A DNA stretch of 30,493 bases from Silene noctiflora (GCA_009801015.1 VHZZ01012099.1:28002-58494), one strand, 5' to 3'; shown: positions 1 through 12,296, numbered from the stretch's first letter. A program made the numbers and translations. The notes: generated by a model not told the origin, from the letters alone.

Positions 1-215
1 AAAAAAAAAGCACATGGGCCGGCCCATGAACAAGGCACGAAAAAGCCCATGGGCCGGCACGGCCCAAGCACGAAAATGGCCGTGTTTTTAGCGGGCCGCG
101 ACAGGGCCTGGGGTTGGTGGGCCTGGCACGACACGGCCCAGAAAGCCCAATGTCCGTGCCTGGGCCGGGCCAAAAATAGGGGAAAGCACGGTGGGTCGGC
201 CCAGCACGGCCCACT
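1..215. repeat. GC-rich GGCCCG-type repeat fragment at window edge
   Basis: This stretch is strikingly GC-rich against an AT-rich background. It is built from shuffled short words such as GGGCCGG, CACGGCCC and GGGCCGGGCC on both strands. Such sequence is common in plants as a subterminal or internal part of DNA transposons. It is cut by the window edge, so termini cannot be seen. The open frame across it is rich in Gly, Arg and Trp because of composition and is not taken as a gene. Confidence 0.45.
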
Positions 216-2811
216 GCCACCTCTACCTCTAGATATAAGTATGCGTCTACCATCGAGCACATAAATTATGACTTTGTCATCTTAATTAATTCAAAATAGT
301 TTGTATTATTAGAATTGAGAAGATGTCTTAACTCTTAACTTTTAAAACCGGTTTATTCTTACTTTTTGTTTATTCACCGCACAAATATGAAAAAATCAAA
401 AGAGTTGGTATTTGGTAACGAATTAACGATAATATAATAGGTGATGAAATTATAAATAATTTTCAATAATACTGTAACACAATGTAGTCAGTAATTGTAG
501 GTGCAACTGCAACTGATGTATCCTGTATGTTTGTGTGACTTGTGTCTAGATGCTCCACCTACCATATCTATGCATATCTCACTCTTTTTTTAGCACTATT
601 ATTGAGAATTTAAGCATATATAATTATATATCAATATAATTGTTCTTATACGTGGCATGTATAGACATGAAGAGTCCTATGTCACCGAGACAAATCCCTT
701 TTCTTTTTAACATTATTTAAATCGAATGTAACAATCTTATGATGCTACAAACTAAGTAAGATCTGTGTTGTGTAATTGGTGATTTTGGTAGTAGTAGTAG
801 TGGTGGCCAGCGGCAAATCATTGAGTCTGATTGAGTGATAATTTTACATTGAAATATGAAAAATCAGCATGAGTCGATTGATCCTCCTCTCGGCTCTCGA
901 CATAACTAAAATATTTCACTGATGGTAACTGATTTATGATTTGAACTTCAAAATATGATGGTATATAAAAAGTTATAAACATTCGCCAAGAACATTTTCA
1001 ACAATTTATTAAAACCAAGATTGTCTCCAAATTTTTGAGGATTCATTAAAAATTTCAAACAAATATTTCCTATATTTTAATTATTTGTAAATAGATGATC
1101 AAAACGGAGAAAGTAGGTCATTTGTAGAATAAAGTTTCTTGTAACATGTGCCCTAAAGACACATAATAAGAAACTAATATATTTAAGATTCAATCATGAC
1201 TAATGAAAAATAGAAAGATATACAAATTCCTACCATTTTACTAGATTAATCTTAAAATTATTGCTTTAAATGACTTCTTATCGTTAATCCTAAGAGGTAC
1301 GTATTAAAAAAAAAGTTATTCTAATTACTTATTTTGGAGACAAACATAAACTAAACATTGTGATTAACGAAATATGAAAGACTAGAAAATTCTTGATTTA
1401 ATGATTAAGATTGAGAAATTGTTAATATAATAATGACTCAAAATTCAAGATCTCTTTCCCTTTGTCGTAACCCTAGTTTTGATGTTGATTGGGCGCGCAA
1501 TAGACGCCTACATCATTTAACCAAGACAACATTTTTGTCATGCATCTTTTGTGCATATAGTCTATACGTACGTGGTCCTCCTATTCAAAATTAATCACCA
1601 TTTTAGAGAAATAATTACATAAATGTTTGTTTTTGAGTGATTTTAAAACTATAATTTCACCTATAATGTCTCATTTGTAAGTGTGGGGGAGTCATTTTTT
1701 TAAACATCGATCTAGTTTGGTCGTTACATATATAACAGAAAAAGTAATTGGTATGTATGTAGGATGGATAGAGTTACTTTCAATAGAATATATCGAGTAG
1801 TATCTTATTATATTTATGATGGAAAAAACTATCAATTCTTGAGTAAGACTATTATGCGACTAGTCTTATTGGTAACACACATCATTTATTACTGTTACAC
1901 TTACTAATAGCGGATAAATATGTCATAACATAATTTTATAAAAGAACGACTTAAAGTTAAACTCATCGCCTAAGCCAACTAGTTAGAGATTGTTAAGAAC
2001 ATATGAGACATTAATGTTCAATTCATTTTTATTGTGAATAATAAAATAATCTTATAAATCTTTCTTTATTTTGAATATAATGCAAATAATCTTAAATATA
2101 AACCGCTTTTTTTTATCAGCATTTTATTCATTGTGTTAATTACTCTTTAATAAATAGTAGTAAATAAAGGATTGTCTCAAAACGCAAAACCGTATTGAGA
2201 TAACGTAAACCGAGTATATTATTTAGTAATATTTGTTGAATTTTGAGGTGTTGTACATGAGTACATCCCAAGTGAGAATTAACGATGATGGCTACCCTCG
2301 ATTGTAACATTCTTGTCCTATCACAACGTTCTAAATTAGCTTGTCTTCTCGTATTAAATATAAATAGATTGTATTTGAAATTGAGGCAACTGAGGTATAG
2401 TAGGTCGTCATAGGTGGCCTCCTTTAGCTGTTAATTAACGTAATTAATTAATTTTGTTCTTTTTTGATAATCTATTTTATGAAGCTACAAGTCTACAACG
2501 TGCTCGCAAATTCTCATTATACGAAATATATTCGTTTTAAGTTTACGAGGGATTTACTATGTCCGTGTAGGATGAATAAGACAAAAATAAAATGTATAAG
2601 TAAAAATAAAAGATTTTTCTTATATGTCAATGTACGATACTCCGTCTTATGGAAGACTAGCTTCGTCGTGCTTGGCTTCTACTCCTATATAGCTAGAACT
2701 CATCCACTTCTATCTATCACAAACTCTTGCTTACCAGTTTTAACTTAACGTGACATTCACAACCGATTCAAATCATGTTAAAATGAAAAATGGTTGTAAG
2801 ATGTCTAACTT
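216..2811. other. AT-rich intergenic DNA without recognisable genes
   Basis: About 2.6 kb of AT-rich sequence with a few short simple runs, for example GTAGTAGTAGTAG near 790. I see no exon with credible splice sites, no RNA gene and no family motif. The open frame at 2464-2748 has basic, low-information composition and no recognisable motif, and is not called. Confidence 0.5.
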
Positions 2812-3018
2812 AAGACCTTCCTAAGTAAAATCTACGACTATTTCTATATGAACCAGCTGATAACCATCGTTAATGAATAGTTAAAGAAATAACTGCATAA
2901 AATTAATTGATAATCATCGTGACATAAAAATAAGAATCAATTTTAAAACGATTAAAATAAGACCTTCTTAAGCAAGCCCTACGACTACTTCTATCTGAAC
3001 CAGTTGATAACCATTGTA
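2812..3018. repeat. Diverged direct repeat, two copies about 147 bp apart
   Basis: A segment of about 57 bp at 2812-2870 recurs at 2959-3018. Both read AGACCTTC, then CTACGACTA, then TTCTAT.TGAACCAG.TGATAACCAT, with scattered substitutions. The flanks also share TTGATAACCAT words. It is noncoding and looks like an old local duplication. Confidence 0.55.
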
Positions 3019-3253
3019 AAATAAATTGATAACCATTCTTACATCGATTCGATAGTTAAGTAAAATAAGAACCAATTTTACAATAACACTTATATAAAAC
3101 GATTTAAAAACCGTACTTTTGTGACACAAATCCTTTGCAGAGAATAAATAATTGACATAGGAGGAAAACTAGGAAACAGGCCGCACTCGGTCGACGTACG
3201 CCACTTTCTTCACGTTGTCACTACGCATGCATTTGGCATTATTGAAACTCTTA

Positions 3254-3458
3254 TTTATAAATGGGCAATTCTCATTTGTGACGGACGTATCCGTCACAAA
3301 TGAGAAGACGGGTACTTCTTTTACTCACAAAAGACCCATGAGAGGAGAGAGGAAAGCAAGTGGAGGGGTGCCCCCACCTTTTGCTTTATTCGTTTTGTGA
3401 GTGACATTACCCGTCACAAATACCGACCCGTCACAAGGGAGACGCTTTGTTTATAAAT
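3254..3458. mobile_element. Mutator-type MITE with 9-bp target duplication
   Basis: The same 9 bp, TTTATAAAT, flank a 187-bp element at 3254-3262 and 3450-3458. The element (3263-3449) has imperfect terminal inverted repeats that share TCTC...TTGTGACGG. The left arm carries an internal perfect palindrome: TTCTCATTTGTGACGGA (3269-3285), a 4-bp loop, then its exact complement (3290-3306). A 9-bp target duplication and no coding capacity fit a non-autonomous Mutator-like element. The short open frame crossing it (3215-3400) is not a gene. Confidence 0.7.
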
Positions 3459-4202
3459 TGGCGCACAGACTAACAATAAATATTATTTCTTCGTATCATA
3501 ACTTGTCAAGTTGTAAACCATCATAATTATTCCCCTATATACAGATTTTAAGATAAAAGAGGGCACAAATTTAGGTATAGCTGGAAAAATAAATAATGTA
3601 AATGGTTACCAATTAGGATACATGTTTGTGCATTTTACTTGTACATCTATAATTATAAATCCTTGAAAATGTCTTATCTATCGTTGTGGTGCTAGAATTG
3701 ATTTCACGATTAGCCAGTCAATCACTAGTTATATTTGTTTTCCTATAAGAATGTTAAAGCTTGACCGTCTAAGTGTTGCTCTTTTTTACAAATCCTTGTA
3801 CCTCTTGACTAAAAACTTTAAGTTATTGCTAACTAGGTTATCCTCCGCTAGTTGAACACATGGCTGATTATCCATATGGATGAGAAGCTTATCGATTTCC
3901 AATTGCTTAGCTGTTAGCACGCTTCAAACCCGCCAATAGTAAAATCACTTGATATTTTACCTAATTAATCCTACAAAGACAAATACAGTTCCTTATACTT
4001 AGTAACTATTTAGTTAAAACATGAAAAAACGGTTTCATAACAATCTATAATAAAAGAACGACAAGAATAACAACAACAACGCCTTAATCACAACATAATT
4101 TAGAATCGGCTATCATAACTCTTCATCCGAATCCGTCTATAATAATAAGATATCGTAGAACCGTCTCATAATAAAGATATTTAATCTTTTGATTAGTCAA
4201 AC
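3459..4202. other. Intergenic DNA upstream of the DUF707 gene, with a SINE-like fragment
   Basis: AT-rich sequence with no gene seen. Positions 4066-4130 contain AACAACAACAAC, then GCCTTAATC, then TAGAATCGGCTATCATAA. This resembles, from memory, a very common plant SINE-related sequence whose tail reads GTTGTTGTT on the other strand. No target duplication was found, so it is scored as a fragment. Confidence 0.35.
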
Positions 4203-6334
4203 TCAAGCTACTCACTCTTCCATCTTCCCTTAAAACTAGCCAGCTTTCCAACACTTTTGCTCTGTCTTCCTTTCTTCATTAAAACTCTTCTTTATACTCT
4301 CTCTCTAGATTCCCTTCTATCTCTTTCTAAACTTAAATCACTTTATAATTATTTATTTTTAATTATAAATTTAATTATAATTATAATTATAATTATAATT
4401 AAAATAATATTGTTCTCTATTTACTTGAACACACTTAGCTTGGCTGAGTCGACTCGTTCCCTCAGTACACTCAACTCGGTCATCAAAACTTTGTTTTCAT
4501 GAGACGAAATTAATTCATAATTACCCAATTACAGATTAATTGTTTCTGGGTAATCTTTATTTTTGTACCCTTTTGCTCATAGTTTATGTTTGATTTTAGT
4601 TTGTTTAATTTTTAATGATCTGATGTGGGTTTTGTAGCTTTAATTTGTTAATTGTTTGTGTTATTTTGCATGCAATTTGAATAATTTAGTTGGTATCACA
4701 AATTATAGAATAAGATCGTCTTAGACGGTTCTTTTATTGGTTAAACATTCGTTTTTACTATCGATGAATGAGTGTTTTGAATATTAAAAAACCGGCTTAC
4801 ACAATAATTACTAGTGTACTCTACTTGAGGTATAGGCTATAGCTGATTAACTTGAAAATTTTAATTTTTTTTTAATTAATTATTTAGGTGACCTACTTTG
4901 GGAAATGGGAATATTGCCAATAACATGTTTCTGAATTTAAGGGAGAGTGATCTTTATGTTGGGGCGAAATTAATGGTCATTTGATTAATATTTAAACATT
5001 TCTGAAAGCGAATAGATCATTTCATTAATAAAACGTCATCTATATCTACGGAATATGTCAAATTTCACTTAGAAGTAAGAATTAGAAGTATTTTATAGTA
5101 GTAGTAGGTGTAAAAATTGGAAAGTTGATGTCTTTCTGTATTTGTATGTTAGTAAGTGAAGGAAAGATAGATGTTTTGATTTAAAGTTGGATTTTTGCTG
5201 TTTGATTTCAATTTTTATTTGCTGGGTTTTGGTAAGTGGATTATTTGCTCTTTAATTGTTTGCTAAAGATGGAAACTTTAGTAATTTATTTAGATGGTAG
5301 TTGAACTGTATCTACGCATGTGTGCTATATCAATTGCTGAGGTGAGCCTTTTGGTGTCACTAATTCTTGTTTAAGACCGTCTAAACTTATGACGGCTCAC
5401 ACAACCGATTAAAACAGAGGTGGAAATGAAAAGGAGGTTGTGAGAAGTCTTAAATTAACTGTAGCTAATAGTGTATTTTAGGTTTGGCATAATTTTGGTG
5501 TAGAATCTATGTTTTGTTCATGAGGTCCACGCCTTGTTGTTTTAGGCGATTTTTGATTTGGAGAAAATGGTTGGGCTTGGTCACTTCATTTGCATGATTT
5601 GTTTATATGACAGAAAAAGGAAGATTCTTTTAATTGTTCAATTGCTGATTTTATAGATTATGAGGGGTTGTCGATTCGTTCTTATCAAAGCTTTTGCTGG
5701 ATTAGTTTATTAGCCGTTTGTTTGGATACAAGTTGAGAAGGGAATGGGGCGGAAGGGAGGCGTTTTCTTTCTATGTTGGAAGGATTTTAATTTCCATTAC
5801 TGGAGGGAAAAGTTCTTTCACTTCCCACAAATCCAACCTGCTATCCAAATAGAGAACATTTATCTCTCCTTCTGCATTCATCTATCCAAACGTCGGTTAG
5901 ATGGCCGAATTCTTAGGATCTGTATTCACTGTTGAGCTGTGGAATGCAGAAGGCCTGTGAATTTGTGATATTGGTGGAACTTGATTTTTTGAAGGGGGGT
6001 GGCGGGGTTGTTTAGACTTTAGGACTGTGGAGTGAAAAGACGATACGAGAGCTATAATTTTTTTTCCTTAGGGTTTCCTTATAATCCCCAATTCCAAGAA
6101 CCTTGAATAGGTACTAGGAGTAGGTGCTATATGATGGAGAATCTGGCATATGAATTGTTTGGTAGCTCCTAGGTTGAACATGGTAACTCGGTAAAGTTTG
6201 TTATCGAAGTTGGGAAGGAATGGAAGTGATTGAATATGATCTTAAGAGTCTACTTTCACTCTATTATTATGATAGTAACTTCTGCTTACATTTTGTGGTT
6301 CAGCTTGGTATGTGAAGAAGGTAGCTTGGACGGA
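4203..6334 (+). promoter_or_regulatory. Probable promoter and 5' leader region of the DUF707 gene
   Basis: Positions 4211-4340 are pyrimidine-rich (CTCTCTCTCTAG, CTTCCTTTCTTC), typical of a plant transcript leader. They are followed by an AATTAT simple repeat at 4361-4404. A leader exon just before the start codon can be proposed at 6304-6400, after a TTCAG acceptor at 6299-6303. One or more 5' UTR introns are therefore likely between about 4.5 and 6.3 kb, but the transcription start and first donor cannot be fixed by eye. Confidence 0.3.
4361..4404. repeat. (AATTAT)n simple repeat
   Basis: A run of AATTAT units is interrupted once near its left end. It lies in the pyrimidine-rich putative leader of the DUF707 gene. 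It is AT-only and has no coding meaning. Confidence 0.8.
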
Positions 6335-9300
6335 ATGTCTATGAAGACATTCAAATCATGGAGATTGTTGTCTAAAAAGAAGAGTGTTCTCTCTGATGGG
6401 GTATGCTCTTGGCTACAATTCTCGTTATAAGTGGCGTTAAAGAAGGAACTTTTGAATTAAACTTAATATCTGATTCCTGGTATTGTTACACTCATAGGGA
6501 TTGCACGGACCTCATGGAATTAGGACGAGTCAATTCACCTTAATGGTGGTTGTGTTAATAGCGATGTTGTTCATTGTGTACAGAATTACTAGTTATCAAC
6601 ATGAACAGACAGAGGTTGGTGACTCATTCAATTGTTTACATTTGACTTGTCATAGTAGTTGCTTTTCTTTAATCAATTTTCATTTGTGTCATCTGGAAAT
6701 TTCTTTTGGGGTAGAAGCAATATATACGACCCCTTTACCCTGGGATTTGTTGGGGGCACTGTGTTAATGTAGCTGTTATTTACCTTTTTTATCTGCTTGA
6801 ATACTATGACATCTAACAAGTGAACTCATTTGTGTTAGTATACATAAATGTTTTGAAGCATATGCCTGCCTTATGTTCAGTAGGCAGTTGGTGGAGCTGG
6901 GTCATGCACTATTTAGATTTAGTATTGTTTCTTAGTTTGCATCTCCACAGAAACAAATATTGGTCATTAAATTATTTTTCTTTTTTCTGCATCTGATTTA
7001 CAGATAGATGCTAGAAGGCAGCCTTTTGACAGTGCCGAGGTAATGTTGAAACACCAGCTTGAAAAATGTGGAGCCCTTGTTTAAAAATATTTCCTTGTTT
7101 TCTTGAGTAATATTATTTGCACAAACTCTTATTGTCAGATCAACCAACTTGCCCTTATTTACTTTAAATGAGAGATGTCAAATATTCGTTTCATCATTTG
7201 TATGTGAGTTGAACTTGCAATAAGACAATATTTCACAAGATTTATGGTGTGATTCAATATGTACATGACAGTTCCCTTTCTCTGTGCCGAGGTGTTACTT
7301 GATTGGATTTATGCAAATATATGCTAATTTTTTCTTTTTCTTAAACTTAAATCTAGGATTCAAAGACTTTAGAATTGGACGGTTTACCACGTGGCATCAT
7401 ACAGGCAAGATCAGATTTGGAGCTGAAACCCTTGTGGTCTCGTTCTAAGGGAAAGGTTAGGATCGATTATTTGCTGCTTTCATCCGACTGTCGTAAACAT
7501 TCATTCCATCAGAGGTTGAATCTCGCCGTAGTCCATAATAAAACTTTAATGTCACTAACCATTTATATTTAACTTCCCAGCTTGAAGCTTCCAGCAATCA
7601 GAACTTGCTTGCCATTGCAGCTGGTATTAAACAGAAGAAAAATGTTGACTCTATAGTTCAGAAGGTATATACTTGTGTACCTGCCTTTGTGGATATTTTA
7701 TTTTTTTGCTATCTGTGTCTTCTTACATTTCTCGCTTCAGTTTCTTGCAGAAAATTTTACTATCATGCTTTTTCATTATGATGGCAAAACGAATGGTTGG
7801 TGGGATCTGGATTGGAGTAACAAGGCCATTCATGTAACTGCTTACAACCAAACAAAATGGTAAAAGCCTAGTCAGAATGATTTGTGCCACATTTGATTCC
7901 GTCAAATGATCATCATATTTCCTATGGTCCACTGACTATTTGTTTTGGGAAGGGGGACTTGGGTAGACTTGGCCTTGTTTTTAGTTAAGCTTTTTGTGAC
8001 ATCTCACTTCTATGTTGATATTATACCTCCAGTTTGAGTCTTAAGGTGATATTCGCCATCTTGGCCTACTCATGGACTCATGGTATCATCATGGCTTATT
8101 TGTGATCTTCGTTGCTTAATATCGGAATATTGTAGCCAATGTGACTTTTAAGTGATGGCCATGGTAAACTCAAAACCCATGACATATTGGCCGCGGCTCG
8201 GTTACAACCGATCCCTTATACTCAGTACACTAGTGTACATATGGTGTTTTAGAAGTTCGTTCCTCCCTTGATTTGATTAGTTGGGAACTGATTGTCTTCC
8301 TCAGATAATGGGTGGTCCAGTGATTATGGTGGATTAATGACATTGTGACTATATAATCTCATTTTATTTCTCCTGTCAAAAGATTGATGAGTTGTGGCCG
8401 TATATGCGTGTCGTGTAATGATAGAGAGCATAGCCCAATAGGTTATATATCAATAGTTCATATCTAGGCTGCAACACCGCATCCCGACCAAGTTATTAAG
8501 GTTTTGATGGTTACCACAACTGAGATTTGGAGGCATTACTGGCCGCTTTTTGGCGCAATAGCTGGCATTAAAGTGTGCTGAGTAATTGATATCGAATCAT
8601 GAGAAAACACGAGTTAATACCCTGGATTTATCTTTATTATTTTTTGCTAAGTCGCTTCTCCCCTGTGTGGCTTCATAGCTAGTTGTCTTTGGTTGAAAGT
8701 TAGTAGTATTGAAGGTTTGGTGCATAACATGTTCTCTATCTATTATTTCCAGGTGGTTTGCAAAACGCTTTCTACATCCAGATGTTGTTTCCATCTATGA
8801 CTATATATTTCTCTGGGACGAAGATTTAGGGGTAGACAACTTCCATCCAGGAAGGTATACCAGTTCTGTCGTTCCACTTCTCACACTCTTTTGTTGTGGT
8901 CTCCTCTGGCTAAGCATATTTTTCTGGGAACTAAATTTGCACATTACTTTTGAAAAGATAAGAGGCTATAGGGTTAGTATATATTAAGCCATGATACATT
9001 TTTCCTTCAATGTTTTATAGAAGTGCTGTAGTTTTTCACATTCTCAAGAGCTATTTTATAAGATCAAGGCCATACTTGATAGATTGATAGCAACTTTGTC
9101 GATTTTATTCACTTTCTCATCTGGCTGCTTGAATAAGTTGAATTTTAGTTGAAACTGAAACTTCCTTGGTGTCTCTTTTATGCACCTTATCATGCAATTT
9201 TTTCTCTCTTTAGGTACTTAAAAATTGTGAAATCAGAAAAACTACATATATCCCAACCAGCATTGGACCCAAACTCAACTGAGATACATCATCGTATAAC

Positions 9301-12296
9301 TATTCGTAAAAAAACGAAGAGGCTACATAGGTAAGGGAGCTGGCTTAAGTCTCTTTTTCTTTACACTTTTCAGTAGCGTAGCAGAGAATTTCAGATGCTT
9401 AATTTATGTTCTTCATGCAGGCGAATTTATGATCACCGGGGTTTTACTAAATGTACACGTGCAAGCATGGGGCCACCCTGCACTGGGTAAGTCTGAAACA
9501 GCACATCTTCTCTTACTAGGGCTGTATTTACCAAAACCTATATTTGTTTCTCATCTGTTTGTGTTGGCCTAATTATTGAAGTTACATGAACCGTTCGTAA
9601 GTGATACTGATAATACCTGAACCATGGTTATGAGCTAACTCTGACTTGTCGATCTATTCCTTGCCTAATTTAGCATTCATGGTTATGGGACTATTCGCAA
9701 GTGTCTGTAGTGTTTCTAAATAGTGGTCTCTGGAGTATTTTGTGTCATATTGTAGATGCTTGTTGATCTTCTATTGCTAAATTTATTTATCAAGTAATTT
9801 TTTTCCTTGGTAGTGTATGGAAGAGGTTCTCAGTTTTGTTTTTTGACATCTCTTGTGTAGGTGGGTGGAAGGCATGGCTCCTGTATTTTCAAAATCAGCG
9901 TGGCGTTGCACTTGGCATCTCATACAGGTATTTAATGTTATGTGATTGGGTCATTGAGATTTGGGGGGATGTAATTACCGTTTTCCCTGTACGTCTGATA
10001 TTACCTCGCTAAGACAAATGTACTCTCAAGTACACCTAATAACTTTTGTTGTATACATAGCTTGGCTTATTCACTTTAGTACGGAATACTATTTATTAAG
10101 GTCATTTGGAATTCAAAAGAGCTCTGTGAGTCTTCATAATTCGATGACCATACTTTCTACTCCGTATCTTGTTTCAGAATGATCTTGTTCATGGTTGGGG
10201 ATTGGATATGAAGCTGGGATATTGTGCACAGGTGAGATCACCATACATTTTTTTGTGACTCCGACCAAATTCTCTTACCTTCACGCCTTTAGATCGAGTT
10301 GGAGAATGTCATTTGTAATAGAACATGTATGTGACCCTTATTGCAAACTTTAAATGGTAAATAGCCTTAGCACTAATCTATAACATGATGTGCCATATCA
10401 TTGGATTATGTCGGAGTCATTCCAGACGCCTTTTTCATTGTGTTTGTTCTTCCTCGTTAGTTATCCATACTTTCGACTGAAGATTCGTTTGGCCTTGTCA
10501 TTGTATTGGATAATGTCTCCATTCCCATTCGAGATCCACATGTTAACTATTCAATCATTTAAAACATTGCTTATATAGTTAGATACCAATATTCATCCGA
10601 GGCAGTTTTACATGTGAAGCTTACCCTTTGACCTTATAATTAGAGGAGGAATACCGAATATTGGTCTTGCATACTGTTTAATACTCCACAAGACTCGGTG
10701 TCTCATAGCAAAAACTTGCCCCAAATCAATTTCAGCAGTCCATTTATTCACTTATGCATTCCGTTTCAATTACAGGGTGATAGGACAAAGAGAGTAGCAA
10801 TTGTGGATAGTGAATATGTTGTTCATCAAGGCATACCGTCTTTAGGTGGTTCATCAGCTAAAAAGGTTAGCACGAGTTGTTTTCATATTCCTCCGGTATA
10901 TAGAGAAGCAACTGCTGTATTTTCATGAGTCATGTACTCCCATTGCCCAATTTGACTTTGGTGGTCCATCCAAAAATCATTGACCTTCTTTATATAAACT
11001 ATTAAAACTGAAAGTTTAACTTTCGTACCATCACTAGTTAACTATTCCGAGGCACATTCATTAAAATGGGGTACAAAAGTAGCCATAATTTTTTCAAGTC
11101 AAGTTATAATAATGGTGTTTTGCCGCTAAATCTTTGATATAACCTCTATTCAAGTAGGGAGTAATAGTTAAGTACGGAGTAGAACACTACAACTTTTTTT
11201 TTTTGGTGTTGACTAGGAGTATCCCCTACCGACAGCTGGGGCAATCTCCTTCGGGGTACTGAAGGCAATTTAATAGGTTGACCCCTCCCAAGTTTGGCCT
11301 TTTCATTCGCAAGAGTCAGGAATCGAACCCCTGACCACTTGTTTAAGAGATGAGAGCCCTTATCACTCACACCAGCCAACTTTGGTAGTACAACACTACA
11401 ACTTTAAAGATATGATAATATGGATATCGCTATGGTTGGATCACATGGCCAAAATGACGAATTTTAACTGCCAATTTTTCTGTTTCATATTCGTAAGACT
11501 TTTAACATTTGGCTTATATTTCCATTCAGGCTCCGAATACAGAAGACTCTCAGAAGGTATTACTTGTCCTATTTTTATTTTTATGCGTATGCATTTCTAC
11601 CTGTGGTGCTGAAGAACCGCTTTGGTCTTTTACCTTGTGCAGAAGCGCTCAAGTGGTGTTGATATGCAGAAGCGCTCAAGTGGTGTTGATATGCAGAAGC
11701 GCTCAACGGGTGTTGGTATGCAGAAGCGCCCAAGTGGCGTTGATATGCAGAAGCGTCCAAGTGGCGTTGATATGCGTGTTGAGGTTAGTTCTATAGAGTT
11801 CTATTGTAGAAAAGTTTGACTTATGACGATAATGTTTGGATTAATTCGACCTGGGTTATTCAAAAGTTCATGAATAGTCTTTATGGTGACCTATGTATTT
11901 GAACGTTTAAGCTGGAGTTGTTTCGCACTTTCGTGCACCTACTATAGTTAGAGATCACTAAATCAAATAAAATGTTGAGCTTGTTATAAATAAGTCACCG
12001 AAGTAAATGAATGCACTTACGCACCAAGATGAAATTTGTGAAAACTAACGACATCATAGTGAAACCAACCTTAAACTCGGGGTACTCGAGTAGGAGTGTC
12101 TTGCATTCTTTTGAGTTTATCATATCTATATGATCTATTCGAACAATTCTAATGTAATATTTACGTAATGCATCAGGTCAGAAGACAATCGACATCAGAG
12201 CTTAAAGTATTTAAAGAACGGTGGGAGAAAGCAGTGAAGGAGGATGAGAGCTGGGTAGATCCGTATGCAAGAAGAAGCTGGTTTAATCCTTTCTAG
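6335..12296 (+). CDS. DUF707 family membrane protein, 434 aa, 15 coding exons
   Basis: Exons: 6335-6400, 6498-6614, 7004-7039, 7357-7455, 7581-7664, 7741-7859, 8753-8854, 9214-9330, 9421-9486, 9861-9927, 10178-10231, 10776-10865, 11530-11556, 11643-11783, 12177-12296. All introns are GT-AG and the frame is continuous to TAG. The product matches plant DUF707 proteins, often labelled lysine-ketoglutarate reductase trans-splicing-related; that label says nothing about function. A basic N-terminus precedes one hydrophobic segment (about 35-50), suggesting type II topology with the domain in a secretory compartment. Conserved-looking blocks are NLLAIAAGIKQ, NQTKWWFAKRFLHP, IFLWDEDLGVDNF (about 192-204), CTGWVEGMAPVFS and VHGWGLDMKLGYCAQ. 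The acidic DED (196-198) could be a metal site as in glycosyltransferases, which is inference. Oddity: residues 349-392 are five copies of a nonapeptide. The start is the first in-frame ATG after an acceptor; a second ATG follows two codons later. Confidence 0.88.
11183..11405 (-). mobile_element. tRNA-derived SINE in intron 12 of the DUF707 gene
   Basis: The minus strand begins near 11391 with a tRNA-like head. It contains a pol III B box, GGTTCGATTCC (complement of 11319-11329), and a weaker A box near 11361-11380. It ends in a poly(A) tract, seen as T-rich sequence at 11194-11204. Identical 14-bp direct repeats, AACACTACAACTTT, flank it at 11183-11196 and 11392-11405. Head, tail and target duplication together show a fairly young retroposed SINE of about 195 bp. 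The minus-strand open frame over it is incidental. Confidence 0.82.
11643..11777 (+). repeat. 27-bp tandem repeat, 5 units, coding for a nonapeptide
   Basis: Five adjoining 27-bp units (11643, 11670, 11697, 11724, 11751) encode KRSSGVDMQ twice, KRSTGVGMQ, KRPSGVDMQ and KRPSGVDMR. Units 1 and 2 are identical, and units 4 and 5 share CCAAGTGGC, so the array grew in steps. The unit length is a multiple of three, which keeps the frame. Each of units 1-4 ends in ATGCAG, so the last three bases before units 2-5 copy the CAG of the real acceptor before unit 1. Confidence 0.9.

Noticed and set aside
2464..2748. 94-codon frame in the left spacer
   Set aside because: Composition is that of AT-rich spacer and no domain is recognisable. 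The listed start is not even an ATG.
3215..3400. 61-codon frame
   Set aside because: It runs across the boundary of the Mutator-type MITE, so it is a chance frame.
11319..11391. Possible tRNA gene on the minus strand
   Set aside because: The B box is good, but no cloverleaf or anticodon arm is evident, and the poly(A) tail with 14-bp flanking duplications shows a SINE.
11509..11796. Open frame with repeated CRSAQVVLI-like residues
   Set aside because: It is the +1 shadow of the 27-bp coding repeat. A repeat unit divisible by three stays open in several frames; only the KRSSGVDMQ frame joins the neighbouring DUF707 exons.
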